A stretch of DNA of 5,841 nucleotides from Gemmatimonadaceae bacterium (GCA_019689955.1 JADGGM010000222.1:1-5841), one strand, 5' to 3'. Counted from the stretch's first letter, positions 1 to 5,841 are shown. A program made the numbers and translations. The notes: generated by a model from the sequence alone, not told the origin.

Positions 1-44
1 ATTACTACTCGTCTCGTGGGCTCGGAGATGTGTCTATGTGACTG
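1..44. other. Illumina Nextera adapter (with probable index) at contig end
   Basis: Bases 11-33 match the first 23 bases of the Nextera read-2 transposase adapter exactly (it begins GTCTCGTGGGCTCGG and continues into the Tn5 mosaic end). Bases 34-44 match the rest of the mosaic end at 7 of 11 positions. The four mismatches (34, 37, 39, 43) all fall where the adapter has A. Bases 1-10 sit where the i7 index lies in a Nextera P7 construct and may be that index. The orientation is right for read-through: genome, mosaic end, adapter, index, going outward. This is library sequence left by incomplete trimming. Genomic DNA probably begins at 45, or at 34 if the imperfect part of the match is chance. 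Confidence 0.93.
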
Positions 45-571
45 ACCGTGCCCCGCCCCGTCTCCATCCCCGCCACCACCGCCGCGGCCAGGCTCGTCCC
101 GATCGTCCGCACGCCGATGCACACCGCGTGCGCCGGCGCCAACGTCTGCAGCAGGCAGCGCGCGGCCTCCAGGTACGCCTCGGGATACAGCGCGTAGTAC
201 GCGTACCCTTCCGGCACCCCCACCGACACGACCGCCGGGAGCGCGTGTGCCGCGAGCGCGTCGAGCGCCGTCACCACGCGGGCGAGCACGCCGCGGCGCC
301 GGGGCGCGCTCGCGCCGTCCCACGAGGCACGGAGGGCGCGCGCGGCCGCGCACGTCGCCGCGCGGAGCGCCTCGTGCAGCGGGCCGTGCAGGTCGGCATC
401 CGGGGCGAGCGCATCGGCCACGCCGGCCTCCAGCGCGCCCACCTCGATGAGCAGCTCGCGGATCGCGTCGTGATCGCCGCCGCTCCCCGCGAGGCAACGC
501 GCCTCGGCGCGCACCGCGGCGAGCCACGGCCCGGGGCGCACGAGGCGGGTCACGGTGCGGTAGACGATCAT
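45..571 (-). CDS. Phosphoribosyltransferase-like protein, N-terminal part only (3' end missing)
   Basis: About 175 genomic residues are present. The open frame then runs into adapter and stops at an artificial TAG (5-7); the last 13 residues of that frame (ending TSPSPRDE) are adapter translation. Residues 1-110 are Ala/Leu/Arg-rich and probably helical. Residues 113-130 carry PAVVSVGVPEGYAYYALYPE. Residues 150-166 (VCIGVRTIGTSLAAAVV) resemble the early strand-loop-helix of type I PRTases, which contributes the pyrophosphate loop (hydrophobic strand, R-x-x-G-x-S-L-A). The PRPP-binding strand that would prove the fold lies beyond the truncation. ATG at 571 has GGAG 7 nt upstream (579-582) and follows the methyltransferase stop by 18 nt, so it is probably the operon's distal gene. 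The gene call is firm. The PRTase-like assignment is tentative, made from memory of similar uncharacterised proteins, and no substrate can be named. Confidence 0.72.
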
Positions 572-589
572 GCGCCCGCTCCGCGGCCG

Positions 590-1417
590 TCAGCCCCGCA
601 TGCCATCGCTCGGCACCGCACGCCCCGTGGCGGCGGCCAGCTCCGCGGCCCCGCGGCCGCGCGGCCAGCTCGTCGCCTCCGGGTCGGGCTCGCACAGGTA
701 GATCTCGTGGCCCGGGCGCGCGATGATGCGCATCCCGCTCGACCGCAGCATCGCCTCCACCCCGGCGTGGTTCGGCGCCCACCAGTTCGTCGGATCCCCC
801 GCGAGCTCCCGCTCGATGAACGCCATCTTGGGCCACCCCGGCGTCGCGAACGCGTCGCGGTCCCAGATCTCGCGGTCCGCCCCCGCCCCCTCGAACACCT
901 CATCGCCCGGCATCGTGAGCGTCTGGAACACCATGAGGCGCTTCACCAACTCCGCGACGATGTCGAGCGCGAGGAGCGGATAGCGCAGGTGATAGAACAC
1001 CCCCATGAAGAGCACGAGGTCGTACGCCTCGTGCTCGCGCACCAGCTCGTACACCGCGAGCCGCCGGAGCTCGACCACGTGCTCCAGCCCGTACTCCCGG
1101 GCGGCCCATTGGGCCTGCGCGAGGAAGAGGGGTTCGACGTCGATCCCGGTGACTCGCGCGCCGCGCCGTGCGAGCTCGAAGGTATAGAAGCCGGCGTTGC
1201 ACCCGATGTCGAGCGCGCGCCATCCGGTGAGATCCTCCGGGAGCGCGCGGGCGATCTCGCGCCACTTGAACGAGGGGAAATCGCCGAGCGCGTGCCCCGG
1301 CGCGGTCTGCGCGCCGTCGGGGAGGTGCAGGTTGTGGAACCACGGCCCGAGCGCGGCGATCTCCCGTTCCCGCTCCTTGGACGGGGCCGACACGTGATGC
1401 TGCAAGAGACGACTCAT
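590..1417 (-). CDS. SAM-dependent methyltransferase, CmoB-like (TIGR04290/Rta_06860-type)
   Basis: This is a 275-residue class I methyltransferase. Seen: SAM motif I at 68-76 (ALDIGCNAG), an acidic strand-2 end GIDVEP at 91-96, and FMGVFYHLRYPL at 137-148, which parallels SMGVLYH in E. coli CmoB. FQTLTMPGDE (164-173) matches the CmoB LETL...DGDE region, and the N-terminal GPWFHNLHLPDG (24-35) and DFPSFKW (46-52) correspond to the CmoB pre-domain. CmoB proper carboxymethylates U34 of tRNA using carboxy-SAM. This protein is shorter and sits among glycosyltransferases, like the uncharacterised family I recall as TIGR04290. Methylation of a sugar or glycan is therefore inferred, and whether it uses SAM or carboxy-SAM cannot be told. 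ATG at 1417 has GGGAG (1426-1430) 8 nt upstream and lies 21 nt after the preceding stop. It is probably cytosolic, with no membrane segment. Confidence 0.88.
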   Translation of the reverse strand: MSRLLQHHVSAPSKEREREIAALGPWFHNLHLPDGAQTAPGHALGDFPSFKWREIARALPEDLTGWRALDIGCNAGFYTFELARRGARVTGIDVEPLFLAQAQWAAREYGLEHVVELRRLAVYELVREHEAYDLVLFMGVFYHLRYPLLALDIVAELVKRLMVFQTLTMPGDEVFEGAGADREIWDRDAFATPGWPKMAFIERELAGDPTNWWAPNHAGVEAMLRSSGMRIIARPGHEIYLCEPDPEATSWPRGRGAAELAAATGRAVPSDGMRG

Positions 1418-1438
1418 GCGTGGTGCTCCCGTGGCGCC

Positions 1439-2569
1439 TCACGCCGCCGTCCGCCGTGCGAGCAGCTCCCCCGCGTACGCCTCGAGCTCGGCGGCTCGGT
1501 GCGCGGCCGTGTGCTCGGCGAGCACGCGGCGGCGCGCGCGGGCGCCGATCGCCAGACGCTCCCGCTCGGGGAGGTCGCGCAGGTAGCGCAGCACGTCCGC
1601 GGACCGGCAGGCGATGAGGATCTCCGCCCCCGGCTCGAAGAACCGGTCCAGCCCGTCCCACGGATCGCTGATGACCGGCGTCGCGCAGGCCGCTGCCTCG
1701 AACAGGCGGACGCTCGGCGAGTAGCCGGCGGCGATCATGTGCGCGCGCGTGATGTTCAGGGTGAAGCGCTGGGCGTTGTAGAACGGGCGATGATCGCGCG
1801 GCGCGAGGTGCGTCACGCGCGTCACGTTCCGCGGCCACGCGATCGACGGCGGGTACTGCGGCCCCGCCACCACGAACGCGCCGCGCGGCAAGCGGCGCGC
1901 CGGCGCGAAGAGGAGCCGCTCGAGCCGCGGCTGGCGGTCGTCGCTGTACGTCCCCATGTAGCCGAGGTCCCAGCGCGGCGCCACGGGCTCCGGAGCGTAC
2001 AGCGTCTCGTCCACCGAGCAGTAGAGCGGGCGCGCCATGGGTGAGCCGTAGCGCGCCTCGATCACGTCGAGCGTCGGCCCGCCGGTGAAGGAGAGGTACA
2101 TGTGATAACGCGCGACCAGCGCAGGGGTGAGATACGCGCACGTCCCGCGGCCGAGCGCGGCGAGGGTGATCGGCGTGTCGATGTCGTAGAACGCCGTCGC
2201 CCCCTGCGCGGTCCGCACCACCCATTCGCCGACCGCGACCCCGTCGGGTACGTACGAGCCGACGATGACGAGGTCGGCGTCGCGCACCGCGGCGCAGTGG
2301 CGCGCACGGAGCTCGGCGAGGCTGCCGTAGAGCACCGTCCGCCCGTACGGGGGCTGCGCGAGGTCGCGGTTGTCCGCGTACCAGGGAACGTCGCGCTCGA
2401 GGAAGAGCACGCGGTGTCCGCGCGCGGCGAGCTCGCGGACCAGACCGCGATACGTCGTCGCGTGGCCGTTCCCCCACGAGGAAGTGATCGACAGGCCGAG
2501 GATCACGACGGACATCGGCTCGGCCGCACGGCGCGCGTCGGCCGGCCGTACGCCATCCCCCCCACGCAT
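1439..2569 (-). CDS. CgeB-like glycosyltransferase (third tandem copy)
   Basis: A GT-B glycosyltransferase of 376 residues from ATG 2569, or 358 from ATG 2515. Counted from the 2515 Met, the N-terminal fold has a hydrophobic strand VVILGLS (3-9), then SSWGNGHATTYRGL (12-25). FYDIDTP (109-115) contains an acidic DxD. FTGGPTLD (143-150) and SVDETLYAP (167-175) follow. The C-terminal Glyco_trans_1_2-like domain includes SVRLFEAAACATPVISDPWDG (268-288) and FFEPGAEIL (292-300). The family moves sugars from nucleotide-sugar donors; donor and acceptor are unknown. Start choice: ATG 2569 overlaps the upstream stop as TGATG and has a perfect GGAGGT 6 nt upstream. ATG 2515 has only a weak site but aligns without extension to the two upstream paralogues. 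I chose 2569 for its ribosome-binding site; the 18 extra residues look unconserved. There are no signal or membrane segments. Confidence 0.88.
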   Translation of the reverse strand: MRGGDGVRPADARRAAEPMSVVILGLSITSSWGNGHATTYRGLVRELAARGHRVLFLERDVPWYADNRDLAQPPYGRTVLYGSLAELRARHCAAVRDADLVIVGSYVPDGVAVGEWVVRTAQGATAFYDIDTPITLAALGRGTCAYLTPALVARYHMYLSFTGGPTLDVIEARYGSPMARPLYCSVDETLYAPEPVAPRWDLGYMGTYSDDRQPRLERLLFAPARRLPRGAFVVAGPQYPPSIAWPRNVTRVTHLAPRDHRPFYNAQRFTLNITRAHMIAAGYSPSVRLFEAAACATPVISDPWDGLDRFFEPGAEILIACRSADVLRYLRDLPERERLAIGARARRRVLAEHTAAHRAAELEAYAGELLARRTAA

Positions 2570-3669
2570 CAGGCGACCTCCGCCACCGACTCGCGCCCGG
2601 TGAGGAGCGCGTACACCTGCCGTGCGCGGTGCGCGTACGTGTGCTCCGCGCGGATCCTCGCGTGCGCCGCGTGCCCGATGCGGCGCGCCCGCTCCGGGGT
2701 GAGCGCGCGCACGTGGTTGGCCACCTCGTCGCCATCGTGCGCGACCAGCACCTCGCGCCCCGGTTCCAGGAAAAGCCCGATCCCCTCCCACGCATCGGTG
2801 ATCAGGCACGCCGCCGCCCCGGCCGCCTCGAAGATGCGCGTGGGGGGCGAGAAGCCGTAGCGGGCCATGCTCTCACGGTTCACGTTGAGCACGGCGCGCG
2901 GGGTACAGTTGAACGCGTTGTGCTCGTGCGTGTACACGTGGCCGAGCGCGGTCACGTTCGGCGGGAGCGGCTTGTCGGCCCACCCGCTCCCGCCGAGCAG
3001 GAAACGGGGCCCCGGAAGCCGTGCCGCCGGCCGGAGGAAGAACTCCTCCACCCGCGCCTCCCGATCCGGGAGCCGGTTCCCGAGGAACGCCAGGTGCCCC
3101 TCGAAGCGCGGGTCGGGGGGCACCGGGAAGTGGGTCGAGGGGTCGAGCGCGTTGTACACCGGTACGCACCGCGCCGCGCCGAGCGCCGTGTACGCTCGCA
3201 CCACCGGTTCCCCGCCCCCGTACGTGAGCACCAGATCGTAGCGCGGGATGAGCGTCCGGAACGGGTCGTGCCGATCGCGCTGCACGCGGTCGAGCGTCGC
3301 CGGCGCATCGACGTCCCAGAAGATCACGGTGCTCTCCGGGCGCCGGAGCGCCAGCACCTCGCGTTCCAGGAGCCCGTCGAACACGCCGATCCCGCTCGCC
3401 TTCACCACCACGTTTGCCCGGCGCGCCTCCTCCAGTGCCGCCAGCACGCCGGCCTCGCCATCCGTCGGGTACACGACGACGCGCGCCCACGGCGGGTCGG
3501 GGATGTCGCGGTGCGCCTGACGCCCGTAGGCATCGGGCTCGTAGAAGGTCACGCGCGCGCCGAAGTCGTGGAGCGCCCGCACGATCCCGCGGTAGTACGT
3601 CGCCGCGCCGTTCCAGTACGCCGAGACCAGGCTGGAACCGAAGAACGCGATGTGGAGTCGAGCGCTCAT
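2569..3669 (-). CDS. CgeB-like glycosyltransferase (second tandem copy)
   Basis: A 366-residue GT-B glycosyltransferase, paralogous to both neighbours and closer in motifs to the downstream one. Strand LHIAFFGSS (5-13) leads into SLVSAYWNGAATYYRGIV (13-30), the family's donor-half signature region. FWDVDAP (117-123) aligns with FYDIDTP of the downstream copy and keeps the acidic DxD. LTYGGGEPVVRAY (148-160) and NALDPSTHFP (173-182) follow. The C-terminal half has PTRIFEAAGAAACLITDAWEG (276-296) and FLEPGREVLVA (300-310), typical of the Glyco_trans_1_2/CgeB C-terminal domain. ATG 3669 overlaps the upstream stop by 4 nt (ATGA), with GAGGG (3680-3684) 10 nt upstream, suggesting coupled translation. 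The open frame extends further upstream but only as a shadow over the neighbouring gene. It has no membrane segments and is probably cytosolic. The sugar transferred is unknown. Confidence 0.9.
   Translation of the reverse strand: MSARLHIAFFGSSLVSAYWNGAATYYRGIVRALHDFGARVTFYEPDAYGRQAHRDIPDPPWARVVVYPTDGEAGVLAALEEARRANVVVKASGIGVFDGLLEREVLALRRPESTVIFWDVDAPATLDRVQRDRHDPFRTLIPRYDLVLTYGGGEPVVRAYTALGAARCVPVYNALDPSTHFPVPPDPRFEGHLAFLGNRLPDREARVEEFFLRPAARLPGPRFLLGGSGWADKPLPPNVTALGHVYTHEHNAFNCTPRAVLNVNRESMARYGFSPPTRIFEAAGAAACLITDAWEGIGLFLEPGREVLVAHDGDEVANHVRALTPERARRIGHAAHARIRAEHTYAHRARQVYALLTGRESVAEVA
2576..2581 (-). promoter_or_regulatory. Shine-Dalgarno site for ATG 2569
   Basis: On the minus strand this reads GGAGGT, 6 nt before ATG 2569, inside the last codons of the preceding gene (GCG GAG GTC GCC TGA). 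With the TGATG stop/start overlap it argues for translational coupling and for the longer start. A chance match through the Glu-Val codons is possible. Confidence 0.6.
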
Positions 3670-4793
3670 ACCGTCACGGCCCTCGTCGGTGTCCTCGAGT
3701 CGAGCTCCGCCACGATGGCCAGGAGCTCGCGCACCCGGTGTGCGCAGGTGTGTCGCTCGCGAATCGTTTGCACCCCGCGTGCCCGCAGCGCGTTCGCGAG
3801 CGCGGGATCGTTGAGCACGTCGCGCAGGTGCCGACGCATCTCCGCTCCGTCGCGCGCGACGAGGAAATCCTCGCCGGCGGTGAACAGCCCCTCCGTATCC
3901 TCCCACGGCGCCGAGATGAGCGGGATCCCGCACGCGAGCGCCTCGAACACGCGGATGGTCGGGATGCCGGGGAGCGCGCGCGTGTACGGGCGGCGCGGGA
4001 TGTGCACCGTGGCGCCGAACTGCGCGAACACCGTGGGCACCTCGTAGTTCGGGAGCCACCCGGCGTAGTCGATCCCCGCGCGGCGCAGCATCCTCCGAGC
4101 GTGCTCCGGGTAGCGCACCCCGTGCACGCGCGCCTTGATCCGCAGCGCGCGCACGGGCTCGATGAGCATCTCGCGCAGCTCGCGCGTCCGCTCGTCGTCT
4201 CCCCAGTTCCCGATCCACACGACATCGCCGAGCCGCCCGGGGGCATCGAGGGGGCGGAAGATGCGCGTGTCCGCCGCCTCGTGCCACACCCAGGCGCGAT
4301 GCGTCCACTCCTGCTCCAGGTAGCGGTCGCGCACGGCGCGGCCGAAGGCGAGCACGCCGTCGTAGTGCCGGAGGTCGTGCTCCGCCATCTCGGCGGACGC
4401 GGTGAGCGACCGGTGGTGCGTGTCGTGGAAGAGGAGGACGTATCCCCCGCTCGCGCGGGGGTTGCGCGCGTGGTGCGCCCCGATGCGACGCACGAGCGCG
4501 GGATCGTTCCACTCGTGCACGAGCACGAGGTCCGCGCCGTCGAGCGCCTCGTCGAGGTCGAGCGTGTCATCGTAGCGCTGGCTGACGAGGGCGGGATATG
4601 CCCGTCGGTACGCCACGAGCGCCGCCGGTCCCCGCTCGGCGACGAGGTTCCGCACGCTCCACGCATCCACCGGCTCGAACACCGCCACCTCGTGCCCGCG
4701 CGCGAGCAGCTCGGTGGCGATCCCGCGCAGGAAGTGCGCGTTCCCGTGGTTCCAGTCGGAGATCAGCGAGTGATAGAACATCACGATGCGCAT
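3666..4793 (-). CDS. CgeB-like glycosyltransferase (first tandem copy)
   Basis: A 375-residue GT-B glycosyltransferase and the most divergent of the three tandem paralogues. MRIVMFYHSLISDWNHGNAH opens the protein (1-20), followed by FLRGIATELLARGHEVAVFEP (21-41). HEWNDP (93-98) and LFHDTHHRSL (121-130) occupy the region where the other two copies carry FxDxD, so it lacks that acidic motif. WVWHEAADTRIFRP (168-181) and VVWIGNWGDDERT (191-203) follow. The C-terminal domain has TIRVFEALACGIPLISAPWE (279-298) and LFTAGEDFLVA (303-313). ATG 4793 is chosen because it starts at the first beta strand and has GGAGG 7 nt upstream. It overlaps the end of the preceding GT4 gene by 13 nt in another frame. 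The difference at the HDTHH region suggests a donor or acceptor unlike its sisters', but that is inference. It is probably cytosolic. Confidence 0.9.
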   Translation of the reverse strand: MRIVMFYHSLISDWNHGNAHFLRGIATELLARGHEVAVFEPVDAWSVRNLVAERGPAALVAYRRAYPALVSQRYDDTLDLDEALDGADLVLVHEWNDPALVRRIGAHHARNPRASGGYVLLFHDTHHRSLTASAEMAEHDLRHYDGVLAFGRAVRDRYLEQEWTHRAWVWHEAADTRIFRPLDAPGRLGDVVWIGNWGDDERTRELREMLIEPVRALRIKARVHGVRYPEHARRMLRRAGIDYAGWLPNYEVPTVFAQFGATVHIPRRPYTRALPGIPTIRVFEALACGIPLISAPWEDTEGLFTAGEDFLVARDGAEMRRHLRDVLNDPALANALRARGVQTIRERHTCAHRVRELLAIVAELDSRTPTRAVTV

Positions 4794-5841
4794 GCCCGCT
4801 CCTCCACCCGATGCGCTCCGAGGAGCGCCCGGTACGCCGCGTGGTAGGCGGCGGCCATCCGCGTCGGGGTGTACGTCGCCGCGCGCGCGCGCGCCGCGGC
4901 GCCGAGCCGGGCGCGCGCGGCCCCGTCGGCGGCCAGCTCGCGCAACACATCGCGGAGCCCAGAGTGGTCGTCGGGGTGCACGTAGCACGCCGCGTCCTCC
5001 CACACCTCCCGCAAGCTCGGAATGTCGCCGAGCACGAGCGCCGCGCCGCACAGCGCCGCCTCGAGCGCCGACAGCCCGAACGGCTCGTACCGCGCCGGCA
5101 GCGCGTAGATCGCCGCGTGGCCCATCCACCGCGCGAGCTCCGGCTCGTCGAAGCGGCCGATGTACGAGGCGTTGCGGTACGGCACCTCCCCGACGCGCCC
5201 TCTATCGCCTGCGACGTACACGGGCCACGGGACGTCACCGGCGACGCGCTCCACCGCGGCCGCGTTCTTCCCCTCGTCCCAGAGACGCGCGACGGTGAGC
5301 ACGAAAGGATACTTCTCCCGCGGCACGAAGCGCGCGGCGCTCCGCGCGTTCGGGATCACCCGCGCCTCCCGGAGCGCGACGCGGTACTCGGCGAGCGCGG
5401 CGAGCATCGCCGCGGAGGGCGCGATCACCATCCCCGCACGCGCCAGCCCCGCGCGCACCGCGGCGCGATAGCGGTCCCACGACGGCGGCGCCGCCTCGCC
5501 GCGCACCGCGCGCCACCACGACAACACGCACGAGTGCGCGACCACGCACACCGGCGCAGACCAGGGGAGCGCGGCGTGCGCGTAGCCGTTGATGTGCACG
5601 ACGTCCGGGCGGACGTCCGCCTCCAGCTCCAGGAGCCACTCCCCCGCCCGCCGCACGTCGTCCCACGGATCGCGCATCCACTCAAGGCGATACCGGCTCT
5701 CCGCCACCGTCACGTCCGGCAGCGGCGCGAGCTGGGCGCGCTGCCCGTGCGTGATCGGCGCCCCCATCGTCGCCAGGACCACCTCCACGTCGTGGTGGGC
5801 GCGCGCGCCCCCCCCCGCCACCGCCAATGTGCACACCCGCG
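4781..5841 (-). CDS. GT4-family glycosyltransferase, N-terminus cut by window edge
   Basis: A retaining GT-B glycosyltransferase of the GT4 (Glycos_transf_1) group. The frame is open to the right edge; the GTG at 5836 is an internal codon, because VCTLAVAGGGARAHHDVEVVLATMG sits where homologues have a GGVWTYALELARAL-type segment. Numbering from that GTG codon: DVVHINGYAHA (78-88) ends the N-terminal half, APSAAML (139-145) and VIPNA (160-164) form the linker, and TVARLWDEGKN (181-191) holds the Arg/Lys pair expected to contact donor phosphates. YEPFGLSALEA (250-260) contains the E-x7-E motif (E251, E259), and GDIPSLREVWEDAACYV (270-286) follows. Perhaps 15-25 N-terminal residues are missing. 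It is the first gene seen in the operon and overlaps the next by 13 nt. The family attribution is solid; the sugar is unknown. The edge sequence (5808-5841) fits poorly and may contain errors. Confidence 0.9.
   Translation of the reverse strand, partial: RVCTLAVAGGGARAHHDVEVVLATMGAPITHGQRAQLAPLPDVTVAESRYRLEWMRDPWDDVRRAGEWLLELEADVRPDVVHINGYAHAALPWSAPVCVVAHSCVLSWWRAVRGEAAPPSWDRYRAAVRAGLARAGMVIAPSAAMLAALAEYRVALREARVIPNARSAARFVPREKYPFVLTVARLWDEGKNAAAVERVAGDVPWPVYVAGDRGRVGEVPYRNASYIGRFDEPELARWMGHAAIYALPARYEPFGLSALEAALCGAALVLGDIPSLREVWEDAACYVHPDDHSGLRDVLRELAADGAARARLGAAARARAATYTPTRMAAAYHAAYRALLGAHRVEERACAS
4801..4805 (-). promoter_or_regulatory. Shine-Dalgarno site for ATG 4793
   Basis: The minus strand reads GGAGGAGCGGGC immediately before ATG. 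The GGAGG core lies 7 nt upstream of the start, within the last codons of the GT4 gene. It fixes the start of the first CgeB-like gene despite the longer open frame and supports coupled translation. Confidence 0.7.

Noticed and set aside
26..44. Tn5/IS50 end, suggesting a native transposon insertion
   Set aside because: The mosaic end is joined to the synthetic Nextera adapter (11-25) at a contig end, so it comes from the sequencing library, not a mobile element.
1418..1438. Possible terminator or promoter in the gap between the third glycosyltransferase and the methyltransferase
   Set aside because: The gap is only 21 nt, holds the GGGAG ribosome-binding site, and shows no hairpin with a T run or promoter boxes.
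38..2044. 668-residue open frame on the plus strand, antisense to three genes
   Set aside because: Its composition is Arg/His/Pro/Ala-rich with no family motifs, and it lies opposite well-recognised genes. It is the usual antisense shadow of high-GC codons, and it begins inside the adapter.
900..2795. 631-residue minus-strand open frame in another phase
   Set aside because: It overlaps the third glycosyltransferase and the methyltransferase in a different frame, and its translation is Arg/Ala-rich without domains.
3670..4512. N-terminal extension of the second CgeB-like protein
   Set aside because: The extension only shadows the upstream gene; the protein's first conserved strand starts at ATG 3669, which has an ATGA overlap and a ribosome-binding site.
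2629..4847. Long plus-strand open frames (2629-4047 and 3414-4847)
   Set aside because: Low-complexity Arg-rich translations antisense to glycosyltransferase genes with clear motifs; no credible start context.
4880..4894. Alternating CG tract (15 bases)
   Set aside because: Encodes Ala/Arg near the C-terminus of the GT4 protein; expected from codon bias, with no sign of a regulatory or Z-DNA role.
4794..5129. N-terminal extension of the first CgeB-like protein
   Set aside because: It overlaps the conserved C-terminal half of the GT4 gene in another frame; ATG 4793 has the strong Shine-Dalgarno site and begins at the first strand.

Overview
The window is high-GC bacterial DNA, roughly 70% GC or more by eye with strong G/C bias at third codon positions. 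It looks like one small metagenomic or draft contig. The left end (1-44) is Illumina Nextera adapter sequence, not genome. Gene density, Shine-Dalgarno sites and tight gene overlaps are bacterial. High-GC soil lineages (Gemmatimonadota, Myxococcota, Rokubacteria-like, Betaproteobacteria) would all fit, but the sequence alone does not fix the phylum.

All genes lie on the minus strand and read right to left as one probable operon. In transcription order they are: (1) a family-4 (GT4) glycosyltransferase whose N-terminus is cut by the right edge (4781-5841); (2-4) three consecutive paralogous CgeB-like GT-B glycosyltransferases (3666-4793, 2569-3669, 1439-2569); (5) a CmoB-like SAM-dependent methyltransferase (590-1417); and (6) the N-terminal part of a phosphoribosyltransferase-like protein, cut off by the adapter (45-571). 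Junctions are overlaps of 13, 4 and 1 nt, then gaps of 21 and 18 nt. No promoter, terminator, RNA gene, mobile element or CRISPR array was seen, and no gene-free stretch exceeds about 50 bases.

The four glycosyltransferases have no visible signal peptides or membrane helices and look cytosolic. With the methyltransferase they suggest stepwise building and methyl capping of an oligosaccharide or glycoconjugate. No lipid carrier, flippase, polymerase or sugar-nucleotide gene is present, so the acceptor and final product are unknown. The PRTase-like protein at the operon's end is the least explained member.

Points for the reader: the stop codon of the leftmost gene is an adapter artefact; the start of the third CgeB-like gene is ambiguous (2569 by ribosome-binding site, 2515 by homology); and the last ~35 bases at the right edge include a 9-C run and fit their family poorly, so they may contain errors.
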